Part shown: one piece after another, positions 48,101-58,997 of the stretch
Position numbering within the stretch: the first letter of the stretch is position 1
Layout: each line of letters starts with the position of its first letter
NCBI GenBank assembly: GCA_037367405.1
Contig: JAZKJV010009623.1
Coordinates: 62,001-126,000, forward strand
DNA length: 64,000 nt
Source of the DNA: Ottelia alismoides
Taxonomy: Eukaryota; Streptophyta; Magnoliopsida; Alismatales; Hydrocharitaceae
Direction of reading: 5' to 3'
Notes under the pieces: model-generated
Database searches by the model: none
Seen by the model: the letters and a program-made list of their open reading frames with translations, nothing else
What the model was told of the DNA's origin: nothing
Position numbers and translations under genes: made by a program

Positions 48101-49119
48101 CCGAAGCACTTATTTCAACTCCATTATTTGATCTTTAGACGTCCATGCGCTAGACAAGGTTAGGTCGTACAGGTATCGCAATCCTCGTGGCTTGGTCATC
48201 TACCAATCATGACGAAGTAGTCGTGTACTGCTTGGTCATCTACCACTCATGACGAAGCAGTCGTGTACTTGCTTGGCTCATATTGAGTTTGAACATCTTA
48301 TTTAAGCCGAGAAATGTGTAAGTATGGAAGTCGAGATAGTTCATCAGTAAAAGGTTAGGATTAGGGGATCTCAACAGATAATAACTTTTATGATGTCAAT
48401 TTCCTTACCCATAATGCCTTAAAGTGTGCATGAAACTTTTTATTTTTTAATAAAAGACCCACTTGTTACTTTCATATGTTTTTTCATCTACTTACTAAAT
48501 ATTTTTACTTAATTGTTCATCTTGGACAGAAAACTAATGTGTTTTTGAGATCTCTATGCTCCTTGATTGGATCCTTTAAGCTTGAGAATGCTAAATAAAG
48601 ATAAACATTCTTCCCAAGAACAATCTCTATGTGACTTAATTATTCGACCGTCGCAAGACGGCTTTTTAATTGAATTGACCAACAACCCATTTTTGTGAAA
48701 AACTGCAGGAAATACCAAGAGCATTCGCTCGAAATCACCTGCCCCATAGAAACACTAAGCTGGTTTTGCGCGATCAAGAGGGCAGGGCCTGGGTTGTGAA
48801 GTTCAGTGCCCACTCGCGGAATGTAAGTGCAGGCTGGATGGCCTTCGTGCGTGGTAACAACCTTCAGTCAGGAGACTTCTGCATCTTCGAGCTCGTCGGT
48901 CGAACTGAACTGCAATTTCACCTCTTCCCGAGACAAACACTGAAGCTTGAAATTTCATGTCCTCTCGCTAAACATGCAAAATCAGGTCTAGTGATCGTAT
49001 ATGTGATACAGGTAACTTTTTTTGTTGTTTTAGGGAGTCCCCTTTCGTTGTCATCTGTGTTATACAGGTATGCAGACTGTTACCTATCATGGACCCTATC
49101 TGTAAATATTATGTTTTGA
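31478..49119 (+). CDS. B3 domain protein, REM-like, two B3 domains, four exons
   Basis: This is a plant-specific nuclear DNA-binding protein. Exons: 31478-31543, 31635-31923, 32052-32239 and 48709-49119; all introns are GT-AG and the phases fit (0, 1, 0), giving about 317 residues. The ATG opens MVDNRSIHYFFKVLIDNF, the usual start of a REM B3 domain. B3 domain 1 spans about residues 8-106 (IPAAFLKYV, GRAWKVDV, GWTDFVKDSRL, IFGTSACE). A basic linker (123-145, RSRRR) may be a nuclear signal. B3 domain 2 spans about 160-268 (SKFTSDHPHF, IPRAFARNHLP, GRAWVVKF, AGWMAFVRGNNL, GDFCIFELV) and is split by the third intron. The last residues (about 270-317) are hydrophobic and unlike the family, so the true 3' end may use another splice near 49010. 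Target genes are unknown. REM proteins often act in flowers or meristems. Confidence 0.85.
32240..33535. other. Unassigned left part of the giant intron
   Basis: No gene or clear repeat boundary is seen. The stretch 32650-32960 is less AT-rich and could be an old gene or transposon fragment, but no domain is recognisable on either strand. Confidence 0.5.
33536..33601. repeat. (TA)n microsatellite
   Basis: About 65 bases of TA repeat with one interruption. It ends exactly where hairpin MITE copy 2 begins, so it is the insertion target or its duplication. Confidence 0.9.
33602..33986. mobile_element. Hairpin MITE, copy 2 (385 bp), in (TA)n
   Basis: Ends are GGGTTAAAGGAAGCTACTCC on the left and the complement of GAGAAAAGGGAGTATGCTCC on the right, with TA repeats outside. 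The arms carry the family core (TTTCGTCAGAAACAGAGACT...CCTCCATC), with a decayed right arm. It folds at about 33790. It is more diverged than copies 1, 3 and 4. Confidence 0.8.
33998..35636. mobile_element. (TA)n-flanked TIR element with palindromic ends (1.64 kb)
   Basis: The left end GGGGGCACTTCAAATGAGG and the complement of the right end, GGAGAAACTTCAAATGAGG, continue as GGGTCTCACCA with a following GTGGTGAGCC. Each terminus can therefore fold on itself (right side CTCACCAC-AGAA-GTGGTGAG). TA repeats flank both sides. Inside, about 15 TTTGTAA motifs lie between 34250 and 34890. A GC-rich block (34890-35420) follows, in which a reverse frame (34706-35530) is Arg/Pro/Ala-rich without a domain. 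No transposase is present. Confidence 0.8.
35637..35674. repeat. (TA)n microsatellite
   Basis: A pure TA tract separates the TIR element from hairpin MITE copy 3; both elements end exactly at its borders. Confidence 0.9.
35675..36056. mobile_element. Hairpin MITE, copy 3 (382 bp), in (TA)n
   Basis: This is the best preserved fold. Both ends carry the perfect 18-nt palindrome GCTGCTCCGCGGAGCAGC followed by CAAGCTGGCTGCTGCG (left) or its complement (right). The core arms TTTCGTGAGAAACGGAGACT...CCCTCCATCTAGAAC pair with their complement around a loop near 35865. TA repeats flank it. Frames inside (35588-35812, 35889-36116) are hairpin shadows. Confidence 0.9.
36057..36103. repeat. (TA)n microsatellite
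   Basis: About 47 bases of TA repeat immediately after MITE copy 3. Confidence 0.9.
36104..37094. other. Unassigned intron sequence
   Basis: AT-rich to about 36290, then mixed composition. Reverse-strand frames at 36579-37150 have no recognisable domain. The stretch ends at the 9-bp duplication of the Mutator-like element that starts at 37104. Confidence 0.5.
37774..46098 (-). mobile_element. Reverse-strand Athila-type LTR, probably solo, with an insertion
   Basis: Read on the reverse strand from 46098 it begins TGATGAATCCGTGATTCATC and follows the outer Athila LTR (25181-28737): the same TCAATATTGACC phrase, a TATATAAA at 44625-44632, and a matching GC-richer block to about 43250. After an insertion it resumes at 38577 and reaches its end near 37774. 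Without the insertion it is about 3.7 kb. I find no primer site or pol next to it, hence solo. The flanking 5-mers (ATCCC and CCCCG) do not match, so the left end is uncertain. Confidence 0.7.
38578..43189 (-). mobile_element. Helitron-like insertion within the reverse LTR
   Basis: On the reverse strand the 3' end reads CCGCCACGAAGCGCGGGTAT followed by CCTCCTAG and a host T. That is a degenerate GC hairpin about 12 bases before CTAG, as in plant Helitrons. The proposed 5' end begins TCCCTAGCTTG after a host A (plus-strand junction at 43189/43190). The junction fits insertion between A and T in the LTR. No Rep/helicase frame is present, so it would be non-autonomous. The interior is AT-rich with a GA run at 41283-41297 and has no recognisable gene fragment. 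The 3' end is more secure than the 5' end. Confidence 0.5.
46568..48400 (-). mobile_element. Old reverse-strand Athila fragment (LTR start plus 3' UTR)
   Basis: Reverse-strand reading gives 3' UTR phrases shared with the outer element (GACTTGGCTACATTGGTC near 47940, a CTTCGGATAAGG phrase near 48100), then TAAGTGTATGCT and AAGCTTAAGTATAG near 47450-47490, which corresponds to the tract before an LTR. LTR-like sequence follows down to about 46600. It is highly decayed, with blurred borders. Confidence 0.5.
48190..48269. repeat. 40-bp tandem duplication
   Basis: A 40-bp unit containing CTTGGTCATCTACC and GACGAAG is repeated twice with two or three differences, inside the old Athila 3' UTR fragment. 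Confidence 0.85.
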
Positions 49120-50560
49120 TAGTTTAATAGATATGTCCACATACTTTAAGATGATCACAGTTGAATTAAATGTTTTTGATTACGTCTCGAAACCAGTAAA
49201 ATTCATCAATCCACAGGTTAGTTTCTGGTTGATTGGAAATACCTAACTCTGGCCCTAGTGAAAGGAAGTGTTGAGATTGTTAAAAGTAGCATCATTAGCG
49301 ATAATATTAGACAGTCATATTCCGGATCCACATGATTTAATTCAGTGTATCATAGATTGTGAATGACCATATATGCATAGCTATAATCCAGTTACAGAGA
49401 TTCATTGTATTGTTCAAGAACTATTTACTTCACATTCAGAACAATGAAAATTGAGAAGATCCAGATAGATAACAGAACAAATCAACTGTATCAAACGACA
49501 AAGAAGAGAAATCAATTTAGAGCGAAACACTCCCCCCCCCCACCCCACACACACACACATACCAGCACAGAGAGGTTTGGATATCCGCTCACAGAATACG
49601 GCGGCAACATTTTCGTCGTCGGTGCACTCCAATGCGATTGTCCTCGAAAATACCTCAAAAAAAACAAGAAAGAGAAGGATTTTCGTTGGTGGGGGGAAAT
49701 TCAAGAATACATCACACATGCATAAGAAATGATCATGTTGGGGGAGAAATAAAGATTATGGGTGTCTCCTCGGGAGTCTGTAACCTCCCTAAGAAGGGCC
49801 TCCACTGGATCCCCAACGTTCGGATTCCAAGGTGTTAAGAAAATAGCTGAAATCTGAAGCAGTCCAGGTTTAATTAGGAGTCCCACGGGTCTATTCGAAT
49901 CGTCGAATGAAACTCACAATAAAGTATCGAGATTCGATATCAGAGTTGACTCTCCTGAGACAAAGCATGAGCCTCGAGCTGGAGTGAGAGAGGATCGTGC
50001 ATGCATGTAATCCTCTAGTCCTTCACACTATTACCGCTACAAGATCTTGAGGAAAGAACTCATATATAAGTTTAACATGAATTTAGAACCTAGAAATTAG
50101 GTACTTGAATTCTTCACCCAAACTCTCTCTTGTTTCAAATTGAGAATTTCAAATTTGTCATATTAATTAGCTTCCCAACTGAAGCCAATTATTTTCCATA
50201 TTAAGAATCCCCCACAAATTTACTATTTCAAAAGAAACTCGATACAAAGATGGGACATCAACGACTGCTACATTTTGTTTTCAGCTGTAAAAATTTCTTT
50301 CAGTTTGAACCTTTTCCTGAATTTGCTACATTTCACCCTAACTGGATGAAGTAGCCAAGTTTTGGACTTCAGAGCTTAATGTTAAGATATGCAGTAACAA
50401 CACAAGCTCGCAATCACAAGCTCACAACAATTGGAGCCCTTTCACTTTCCAGAATCCTATTTCCTAACTTACCTAAGCAGTTAAGCCCAACTCTGCTCAA
50501 GCAAAAACTGGTAAGTGGTGGTGATGCATTGTCCTCTCCGAGCTCTCTCCTTGGTGCTTC
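49120..50560. other. Downstream of the B3 gene, no gene found
   Basis: It may hold the 3' UTR or further exons of the B3 gene. A C/CA-rich simple tract lies at about 49532-49560. Short frames at 49405-49886 on both strands show no domain. Confidence 0.5.
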
Positions 50561-50564
50561 TAAG

Positions 50565-50769
50565 TGCTCGTTTGGTTACCAGGTTACCTCGGAGTAACTT
50601 GACTTATCCCTTGCATTCCTTGGTTGGAATTCCAATACAAACCAATATTACATCAACATCACATCACATTCATCATTCAAACTCTATCCAACCCTCCAAA
50701 ACATCCAAACAGCCATTATTCCACAGCAGGTTACTCCAACCCAATCCAACTCAGTTACCAAACATGCCA
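50565..50769. mobile_element. Small MITE candidate (205 bp)
   Basis: The left end TGCTCGTTTGGTTACC is nearly complementary to the right end TTACCAAACATGCCA. TAAG occurs immediately outside both ends (50561-50564 and 50770-50773). The interior repeats CAACCC/CATCAC phrases. The superfamily is uncertain; GTTTGG-type ends are seen in Harbinger- and hAT-like MITEs. Confidence 0.45.
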
Positions 50770-51459
50770 TAAGTTCTAGCTACAGTCCCCTCCCTTCAAT
50801 GTGTTGAGTGCCAACTGCCGAGTGTTAAGGACATTGCTGATTGTCGAAGATGTTTCCGAATTCCAACCGTCGAATTTCTCAATTTGAGTAATTTTTAAAT
50901 TTTTTTATTTCGTTATCATTAGGATTTGTAATTGATAGATTTCATATATTTACGAAGTTGTCCAAATATTCAGTGTCCCGTAATTCATATAAATCAGAAA
51001 ACAAATTTCATTATTTAGGCCAAGCAATTTGGCTAGCCATCTCAACTTATCATCATTGTGCATCCAAAATTTTAATTAATTAATTGATTGATTAATCGTG
51101 TAGGTAACCAACAACTATTGATTGAAAACGAATTATAATAAAATAATTATCTGTAGATAAAAAATGATCCAAGTATTTGACATTTCTACGTAGATTAAAA
51201 ATTCCAATCCAAATATTTTGTTTTTATTTATTAAAGTTGAGTTTCAATTAATGTATGGAATTTTCAGAGGTATACGAAGAATATGGGCATTTAGTATTGA
51301 TCACTTTTAATACCATTAAATAGGATTATCGATGATGGTCACGAGAAAGACAATCGGACAGCAAAGAGAGGGTTCAAGCAAAAGATGCACCATTGATTGT
51401 AGAAGATGGCTTCAAAGAATATGAGGAATCAAACATGAGCCTCTGTTACAATCGAAGGT

Positions 51460-54262
51460 ATGGAAATATTTAAACGTGTGGTTGATAAGGAGAAGAAAGA
51501 ACTAATGACATTATGCAAACACTGTCACGAGGAATTTACAGTTAAAGTATCTCGTGGTGTTTCTAGCCTAAGACATCATATTGATACTCATTGTAATGCT
51601 CTTATAAATCACAATATGCATGAGTTCTACAAGCTTGTGTTGAGAAGGGTGATGATGGTACATGTTCAGTTAAGAATCATAAATTCCCACAAAAACGAAC
51701 TTAGAAAATAAATCAGGATATTTGGTTGTAGAGGGAACACATCCCTTCTCAGAAGTAGAGGAAAAAGGGATTAGGAGAATGATTTTGAAGGCAAATCTTA
51801 AATTCAAACCATTTGAAAGACATACATTGAAGAGAGAACTTATGTATTTGTGTGTAAAGGAGAGAGATTGTTTAAAAGATTTGTTAGAAAATATACCGTT
51901 CAAAATATGTCTAACAACCGACAACTAGAGAAGTCAGCATACAAATAAGAGTATATGTTTGTAACTGCTCATTTTATTTATGCAAATTGAAAGTTAAACA
52001 ATAAGATTTTATGATTTCAATCTTTAATTCCACCTTATATGGAATGTGCATTGTGAACGAGTTTCGTTTGTTTCTTAGTCAATGGAAAATTGAAAATATA
52101 TTGTTCTCTATATCAATTGATAATGCAAGTTACAATGATTCCATGGTTTCGTTTGTTAGAAGCTCTCTTGTATCTAACAATTTCTTATATGCCATGATGA
52201 ATTATTTCACATGTGTTGTTGTGCACATGTGTTAAATTGATTGTGTAATTTAGATTGGAAGTTATTTGTCCTTGTTTGATCGCATTCATGATATGGTGAA
52301 ATATATTGATAAATCTTCTAATAGAAGACACAAGTTCTTTGATCTCACTAAGAAGTCCATAAATTTGCAAACTTTGACGAAGTTTAGACTTGATATGCCT
52401 ATTAGGTGGAATTCTACCTGCACTATATTGGATCTCATGTTGTATTATAAAGATGTTTTCATGCATTTTGCAGGACAAGATCAAACGTTGAGAAGTTTTA
52501 TGATTTCAGAATAAGAATGAGATGATCTGAGTGATGGGATATGAGTCCCTAGAATTGCCTTTGCTCGGATACCGAATGAACTCCCTTGGATATGGTTGCG
52601 CACATCGACTACCACCATGGAAGCACGTGAAGAAAAAGAACAATCAGATATAATTGGCGGTCCATCACCTTCCGTGACTATCGGAGAGAAAGATCATTAT
52701 AAATTAGAACGAGTACAACTCTCTCTGTTCCGTCGCTCTCTCATCTCTTTCTTCTCTCTCTCCCCTTTCTCTAGGGGTCACATTGTTCTTGTGGTGGTGT
52801 TGAGGCAATGTCCCACCCCCTCTATATATCAGTTACAACGCCATAGTCCTATTCCCAATAGGACTATAAATAAAATACAAACTCAACTACTATTAGGATT
52901 ATGAGTCCAATCCTATTAGGATTCCCAGCACTAATATGACCCTAATCCTAACATTTTTTTCCTCTTGAGTTTAATTCCATCACGATCTCTTCATCATCTT
53001 TGAGTCTGCGTTGGATCATCCTCATCATCTGTATGTCTCGTTAGCAGGAACTCATTACCTCTGGATGACACAACCGTCGCTAGGTGCCCTCAATATGTCA
53101 CCTTGCACGATCTCTTACAAAGCCGCTAGCAGTATTCCTCGATGCTTCAGGTCGATTTATCCAAGATACCACCATATCGCGGCTTTTGAGGATTGTGTAT
53201 ATGTTGCATCATGTCGTCTTGTTGACATTGAACCTCACTCTGATTTGTTGCATCATATCCCCTCAACAATGTTGAATCCGACTTTGATACCATTTGTTGG
53301 GACACGAATCACTTGATAAGGATGCAGATGCGCAATCATTCACCAGCACAGAAGCATGTGAAGAAAAGAACAACCAGATATAACGGTGGTCGATCACCTC
53401 TCGCGATCATCGGAGAAGAAAGATCATCATTAATTAGAACGAGTATAACTCTCTCCATTTCGTATGGTAGTTTAGAGTTAAATTAGGATTAGGAGTCAAT
53501 ATCCCACTTCAAACTATCATTTTTTAAAAGGTATTCTATGAGGTGACCTGTGTATTTTCTGGCAGTAAATATCCCACTTCAAACTTATATTTCAAAGGCA
53601 TGTGGAAAGGTCACATACGTTATTGGAGATGGTTAATGGACCATATAGTTTTTTAAATGGCATGGTTAAGGGCAAGCAACAAAAGTTTGACAAATATTGG
53701 AGGGAGTATAATGTCATCTTGAGCTATGCTACAATTTTAGATACTCGCTACAAAGTAAATTTGTTGTAATTCTGTTTTGGAAAGCCTTGTGGTGTTGATA
53801 GAGATGAAATTCATGTTGAGAAGGTTTTAAATACTCTCGTAGATTGTATGAATAATATAAACCTAAAGCTAGCAAAACTTGTTTGATGGAGCCTTGCTTT
53901 GGGAAGTCCATGGGCATGAATGCCAATTCAGACTTAGATGATTTTGAAGACTGTTCATTATTCATCAATAAAAGTTATTGTTCAACAAATGAGAAATCAC
54001 ATTGGAACTTTACTTAGATGAACCAAGTCTTGATTTGAATACAGACTTGGATGTTTTAGAATTTTTGGAGTAAATGATCCATGGGATATCCATAGCTTTC
54101 ATCAATGGCACAAGATATATTTACAATACGGGTTACTACAGTTGCCTCAGAGTATGTGTTTAGTCTTGGTAGGAAGACAATTACAACAACTAGAAGCTCC
54201 CTACGATAAAAATATCTTCACGCTTTGGTTTGTCTTCAAGATTGGTACCCTGGATCGGATAA
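51460..54262 (+). pseudogene. hAT transposase pseudogene, split by a TRIM-like element
   Basis: hAT transposases cut and paste DNA elements. Pieces appear in family order: a BED zinc finger (51505-51620: CKHCHEEF...SLRHHIDTHC); the middle region (51720-51930: VVEGTHPFSEVEEKGIRRM, ICLTTDN); a catalytic-core piece (52080-52170: FSISIDNASYNDSM); a cysteine piece near 52200; RWNST (about 52403-52420); then, after the insertion, SGSKYPTSNLYF (53560-53600), KFDKYWREYNVIL and ILDTRYK (53680-53760), and the C-terminal dimerisation region (53990-54260) with its LSQMAR-like and ASE-like block decayed. Multiple stops and frameshifts make it non-functional. The element ends were not located. Confidence 0.88.
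52532..53500 (-). mobile_element. TRIM-like small LTR element, reverse strand, inside the hAT pseudogene
   Basis: Read on the reverse strand: an LTR ending CCCAACA (left edge 53295), two bases, then TGGTATCAAAGT (53281-53292), a methionine-tRNA primer site. A 314-bp interior without coding sequence follows, then the purine tract AAGAGGAAAAAAA (52954-52966), then a second LTR (52532-52953, about 422 bp) starting TGTTAGGATTAGGG. The two LTRs share CATGTGAAGAAAA- and CATCACCTTCCGTGA-like sequence. The first LTR is truncated near 53500. The lack of coding capacity and small size fit a TRIM. Confidence 0.75.
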
Positions 54263-54269
54263 TTCATTT

Positions 54270-55350
54270 TCTTTTATTTTTCATACGTATTTTATCTTTA
54301 TTTTTCTAAGGAATGTAGTTTAATCTTATATATGTATATGTTTAACTACATTGTAGATACTTCAATGTGCAAGAGTGATGATTGAAGTGGTTCTAGTGAC
54401 GATGAGATAGAAAAATGGATGAAGAAGAAGATAGGGATCTAGCTAATCACTTTTAGTTACTTTGAACATCAATTATTTAAAGGGTCAATTAATTTGATAA
54501 TATTTTGACTTTGTTGTTTTCCACAAACTGCAGGTGTTTTGCTTGTTATATAGATGCAACATGCAAATATGCTCTCCCAGTCTCATAATGTCATTTAGTT
54601 GTTCATTTCGAACTTTGATTTGAAAGTTTTATCAAACTACTATATTTTGTGTTATTTGAAAACCAAGCAGAATCTATAATAGTTTTATGTTGATTTCTTT
54701 TGAATTTATAACCATGTCTAATACTTAACTAAGTTAGGTGGATATGTCGAAGCAAACACATTTATTCATAATTAAACATGATGAGATATTTGTTTACATT
54801 ATATTATTATTTATATTATCTTTGTTATTATTGTGGTCATTTAAAGTTGTTTGATCTAATGTATTTCATTGCTCGGTGATTATTAAGAGATAATTGAAAA
54901 AAAAATTCTTTATGATTACCAATAAATTGGTCCGATGGTGACATCATTCCATTGATGTGTTGTGATCGATGACGAATTTTATAGAATATAGGTAAATACG
55001 GGAAATATGATGGAAAATTACGATTTGTGAAGATCAAGTAGGTATTCTTGTAATGTATTTATAATGGCTCATGTCATGGACCAAGTGATTTTACTTTTAT
55101 TAATTGCACATAAATTTATAATCAAGAATTATGTAAGATATATTTTTCATCGGAAAATCAAGGGAGAAAAATGATGAAAATACCAAAATACTAACAAAAA
55201 TGATGAAAATACTAACATATTTTATATAGTTAGTAATATTCAGTCACAGATATTATATATTCAAATGTAAAGATATATTGTAGACATTGTTGTTACAAAA
55301 TAGAACACTCGTCAACTAATGTATTTTCCTTTTTAATAAATCATATTAGA
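54270..55350. other. Unassigned AT-rich sequence after the hAT pseudogene
   Basis: No gene is seen. It probably includes the non-coding right end of the hAT element. Reverse-strand frames at 54837-55037 are not convincing. Confidence 0.5.
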
Positions 55351-57400
55351 AATATAAGGCCCATGAGCCGAATCGGTCCAACTCGACCCAAGTTGGGTTG
55401 GACGAGGGCCATGAAGTACGGCCTAGGCCTGGACAAGGCCATTTTAAACTTCAGTCTGTTTGGTCCAGCCTAGACTTTGGCCAAGTTTAGAGCTCGGGAA
55501 GCTCTTCAGTTCTTGTTAGTGACATAGATTTTGCTAATGACCTTGTTGTGTATTTATTTTGTATCTTGATTAATTTTTTAGGTAGAAGTAATGATGAAAA
55601 GTGTAGAAAAATTATGAACCCAACTTAAAGCCTTAAGTGACTCTAAAAGACTCGGCTTGAAGGCTCAAAGCTAAATATAAGTTTGTAGAAATGATCAAAG
55701 AAAGACTCAATTCCAAAAGCTCAAGATTTAAAGATTTCATATACCGATATGACATATTACATAGTTTTTATTTTACATTGAAAAACAATCATAGCTTTTG
55801 GATACTCTTGATCAACAAGCAAACTTAAGTCAGAATCATTAATTTCATCGAATTGATTTTCGGACATATAATCGATCATCTTTTTTATTTCGATCGAACA
55901 ATTCTTGATTATTGATTTTCTTACATGATCGATCATATTTTTATTCATGATCGACTAACCATGATCGACCATTTTTTTTTATCATGATCGATCACTTTTT
56001 GAATTTTAGACCAATGGTCAAATCTGATCGACCAGTTTGTTTCTTATGACCGATCATTTCATGAACTTGGGAAATCATGACGTTGGATTTTTCATGTTTG
56101 CACACTAAAGGATCTTTTGAGGCCAACATACCCTATTGCTCATTGTTTGAGACACACAATCAAGAGAAACATCTTCTACTCTGAAAATAAAAGAAAGAGT
56201 GCTTATTAAGTGTGATATTTGAGTTCTTAAAGCATTTCTGCACTCTCGAGCTCTCTTCAATCCAAAGTTGTCCGGTTACTGAAGTTGTTTGCGCTCTCTA
56301 TATTCTACTGTGATCGCATTATCTTTCTCGAGCATATTCTATGCTTAAAGTCTGTAAGCTTGTGAATTCAAGTTCTCTTGCTTAACTATTCTATGTTTAG
56401 CATTTTGTATAGGTACCCAAGTTGTGGATTCCTTTCTTTGTGAGAGATAAAATCTTCTTTTGGGAGTTATCCAAGGAAGGGTACAAGTTGTACGGGAGGT
56501 TGTTCTACCTTCGATTTAAAGTAACGTTGGAATAGTGGAAACAAGCTTCGTCGAGAAAGCGAAGGAGAAATCTTAGAACCAGGGTTCTGGGTCATGGTTT
56601 TCATTCGCTTGGATTTTCATGTAAAAGTCATTGTGTACTTTGTGGTTTGTTATTCTTTATCTATGTGGTTTTTGAATAACTTTTATTTGGATATTATTAT
56701 TGTATAATTGTTTATTGCATAATTTACCCCTCTCTTATGCCAGACTCACACTTCTTGCCTCAAGAATCCTAGTGAGAAGACTCGAGACTTAGCAGCTCTG
56801 GGAAGAGATGTGACAAGGAGCAATTTTGCACTTCGGATCACACTTAAAGGACCTTGAAGATCGTCGTTTCATGTTAATCATCTCTGAGGTGTCAATAAGG
56901 AAGAGCACTAGTTGGGCCTCTCATTATTTGGCATATAAGGGGCAATTGTTGGTTGTGGAGAAACTTCTCATGAACAAATTATTGAAGGACGACGTGGGAG
57001 ATGGAGTGGGTGGATGGGCTAGCCATGCGATAATGGGAGAACATGTAGGAGTTGGGTTCAACGATGGTGCTAACTCGTTGGGAGAGTGGTTGGTTGGATG
57101 CTAGAGATATGAGGGTCAAGCATGAGACGTGGGCCCAAGGGAAGTTGTTGAGGAGGGAGGATCTTGCATATAGTCAAGAGTTCAGTTGAAGGTATTGTGG
57201 GTTAGCTGGTGCTAAGAATCGGAGGAGGTCATGGATGTTGACCCCCTCATGTCAACAATTAAGAAGAGGAAAGCAAGAGGGGGTGGGTGATCATTGGTTG
57301 TGGATGAGATGGATGATCACTGATTGTTAGGTTATGTGGGGTGTGAACTGGCGCGACATGACCCAATAAAGGGTTGCCATTTGATGTTAACCGTAGACCA
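55350..57400. other. Decayed LTR-like sequence with repeated GATCGA motifs
   Basis: Between 55840 and 56060, ATGATCGATCA/GATCGACCA motifs recur about eight times. The following text (56260-56740) has the look of a copia LTR. It is unproved: I found no paired LTR or primer site. The frame 56826-57104 has no recognisable domain. Confidence 0.35.
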
Positions 57401-58880
57401 AGATCCACACGTGTTAACAAGGAATAAAACAAGAAATAAGTATTATAAAATTCTACATAAAATATAAGACTAACTCAATTTAAAAAATGATCTAAATAAA
57501 AATTGTAGATCTCAATGAGACCTGCGATATTCATGGAAACCGCAACACCAAAATAATATATTTATATAAACTAAATCTTTTTGAGGTATTTATAGTATAC
57601 AAAATACATGGTATTTCGTGGTTTACATTTCTTCTTTGATTTTATCTTATTAATATATGCCTAATCTAATTTAATAAAGTACTAAAGATATCTATACATT
57701 AATCTAGCTTTTTAAAATTTTAGCATTTAGAAAGGGATTCGTATACATGTATATTGGTGTATATATACCTATTAATTTTTTTATTGGTCAATATATACAT
57801 GTTATTTTTTATCTTTTTGATTTTTATGATTTTATGACTTTTATTTCATAATAGACAGTCGAATTATATACTAAAGAAAGGAAATAAAAAGAAATAACAA
57901 AGTAAAAAGAATTAAATATGTACACGAAATAACAAAGACAAGACCATATAATTATACAATATGCAAATGGTCTCAAAACCCACGTTTCATATTTGAATTC
58001 TGATTCCATTAAATTTGGTCTCATTTTGTAGATAGTTTGGCGTGCATTAATTCAAAGGTGGTTATAGTTTCATAGGAGACTATATATATGAGGGGGAAAA
58101 TTTTTAATTCTCAGCCTTAGTAAACCGGAAGTTGAGTCTATTTATAATATATAAAGGTTAGTATTTTTAGGATTTTTTTCATTTGTTCAGTTAATAATAT
58201 GCTTATAATTGAGTTGTTTCATGTTAAATGGATGTAACATGAATTTATTAAAAATCTAGGAAGATTGTACAAAATATATTAGTGAATACATACATGATTT
58301 AACTTCTTGTGTTTGAGGAGTTTATTAATTTTATTTGTTGGACTTATTTTCAAGTTAATTATATGCAATTACTCTATTTTTATTTCCAACTTTACTTTTA
58401 TCATTTTGTAATTTTATATGAATTTAATGTATTTTTTCTTAGGAACTAGTTACAAAAGTTTAGTTTAATGTAGATGAATCATAGATTCCTCAATCACATA
58501 TATTGAACTAGTCCCTTAGCAAACACTTATTTAGAGAATAAATGAAGAAAATTTTGAATAAATTACTGACATTGTAAGTGGAAATAAGACATATATTGAC
58601 CAGGCCTCTCCATCCGGGAAGTCATCAAAGGTGTCGCAACCGACGCTCATCAAAAAAGAACTCAAGCTCTTTAGGTTTCATACTCTCTAAGTACAATATA
58701 AGTAAAGGGTATGACATTATGTGTTGATTGCAGCATCTAATGTATAGTTGTTTTTCTCTCAAGATCCAAGTTTATGAGGCTCAGGTAGAGACGCAAGCCT
58801 CAACTCTAGTTCCAGAGCTTATCTCATCTCAATCCATCATTTCTTTAGCTGTCAAACTCAAAATGGTGTGAACATTAAAA
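57400..58880 (-). mobile_element. Second old reverse Athila fragment (LTR start and 3' UTR end)
   Basis: On the reverse strand, GTGTTTGCTAAGGGACTAG at about 58510-58535 matches the phrase before the LTRs at 19212 and 25181. It is followed by TGAGGAATCTATGATTCATC (58473-58492), a diverged LTR start. Sequence below 58473 is LTR-like and AT-rich, and that above 58493 is decayed 3' UTR. The borders are approximate. Confidence 0.5.
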
Positions 58881-58931
58881 GCCAAGTATAGAATGAGTGA
58901 GATTGTATCCTTATGTTGATGTGCACACACT

Positions 58932-58933
<2 letters not shown>

Positions 58934-58988
<55 letters not shown>
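58934..58988. repeat. (TA)n microsatellite
   Basis: About 27 TA units, directly preceding a GA-rich start and the 2.2-kb TIR element. Confidence 0.9.
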
Positions 58989-58990
<2 letters not shown>

Positions 58991-58997
58991 AGAGAGA

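Larger units (their letters stand above)
32240..48708 (+). other. Giant third intron of the B3 gene (16,469 bp)
   Basis: The donor is CTG|GTAAGT and the acceptor CTGCAG|GAAATA; joining them keeps frame and restores B3 domain 2. Nearly all of the interior is transposon sequence: (TA)n-flanked elements at 33602-36056, a Mutator-like element at 37104-46558 with nested insertions, and an Athila fragment at 46568-48400. Confidence 0.82.

Noticed and set aside
51460..54262. A domesticated hAT transposase gene
   Set aside because: Domestication would need one open frame. Here there are several frameshifts and stops and a TRIM-like insertion.
55840..56060. GATCGATCA motif cluster as a regulatory array
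   Set aside because: The motifs are irregular, lie in decayed LTR-like DNA and have no conserved partner here. Kept only as a description.
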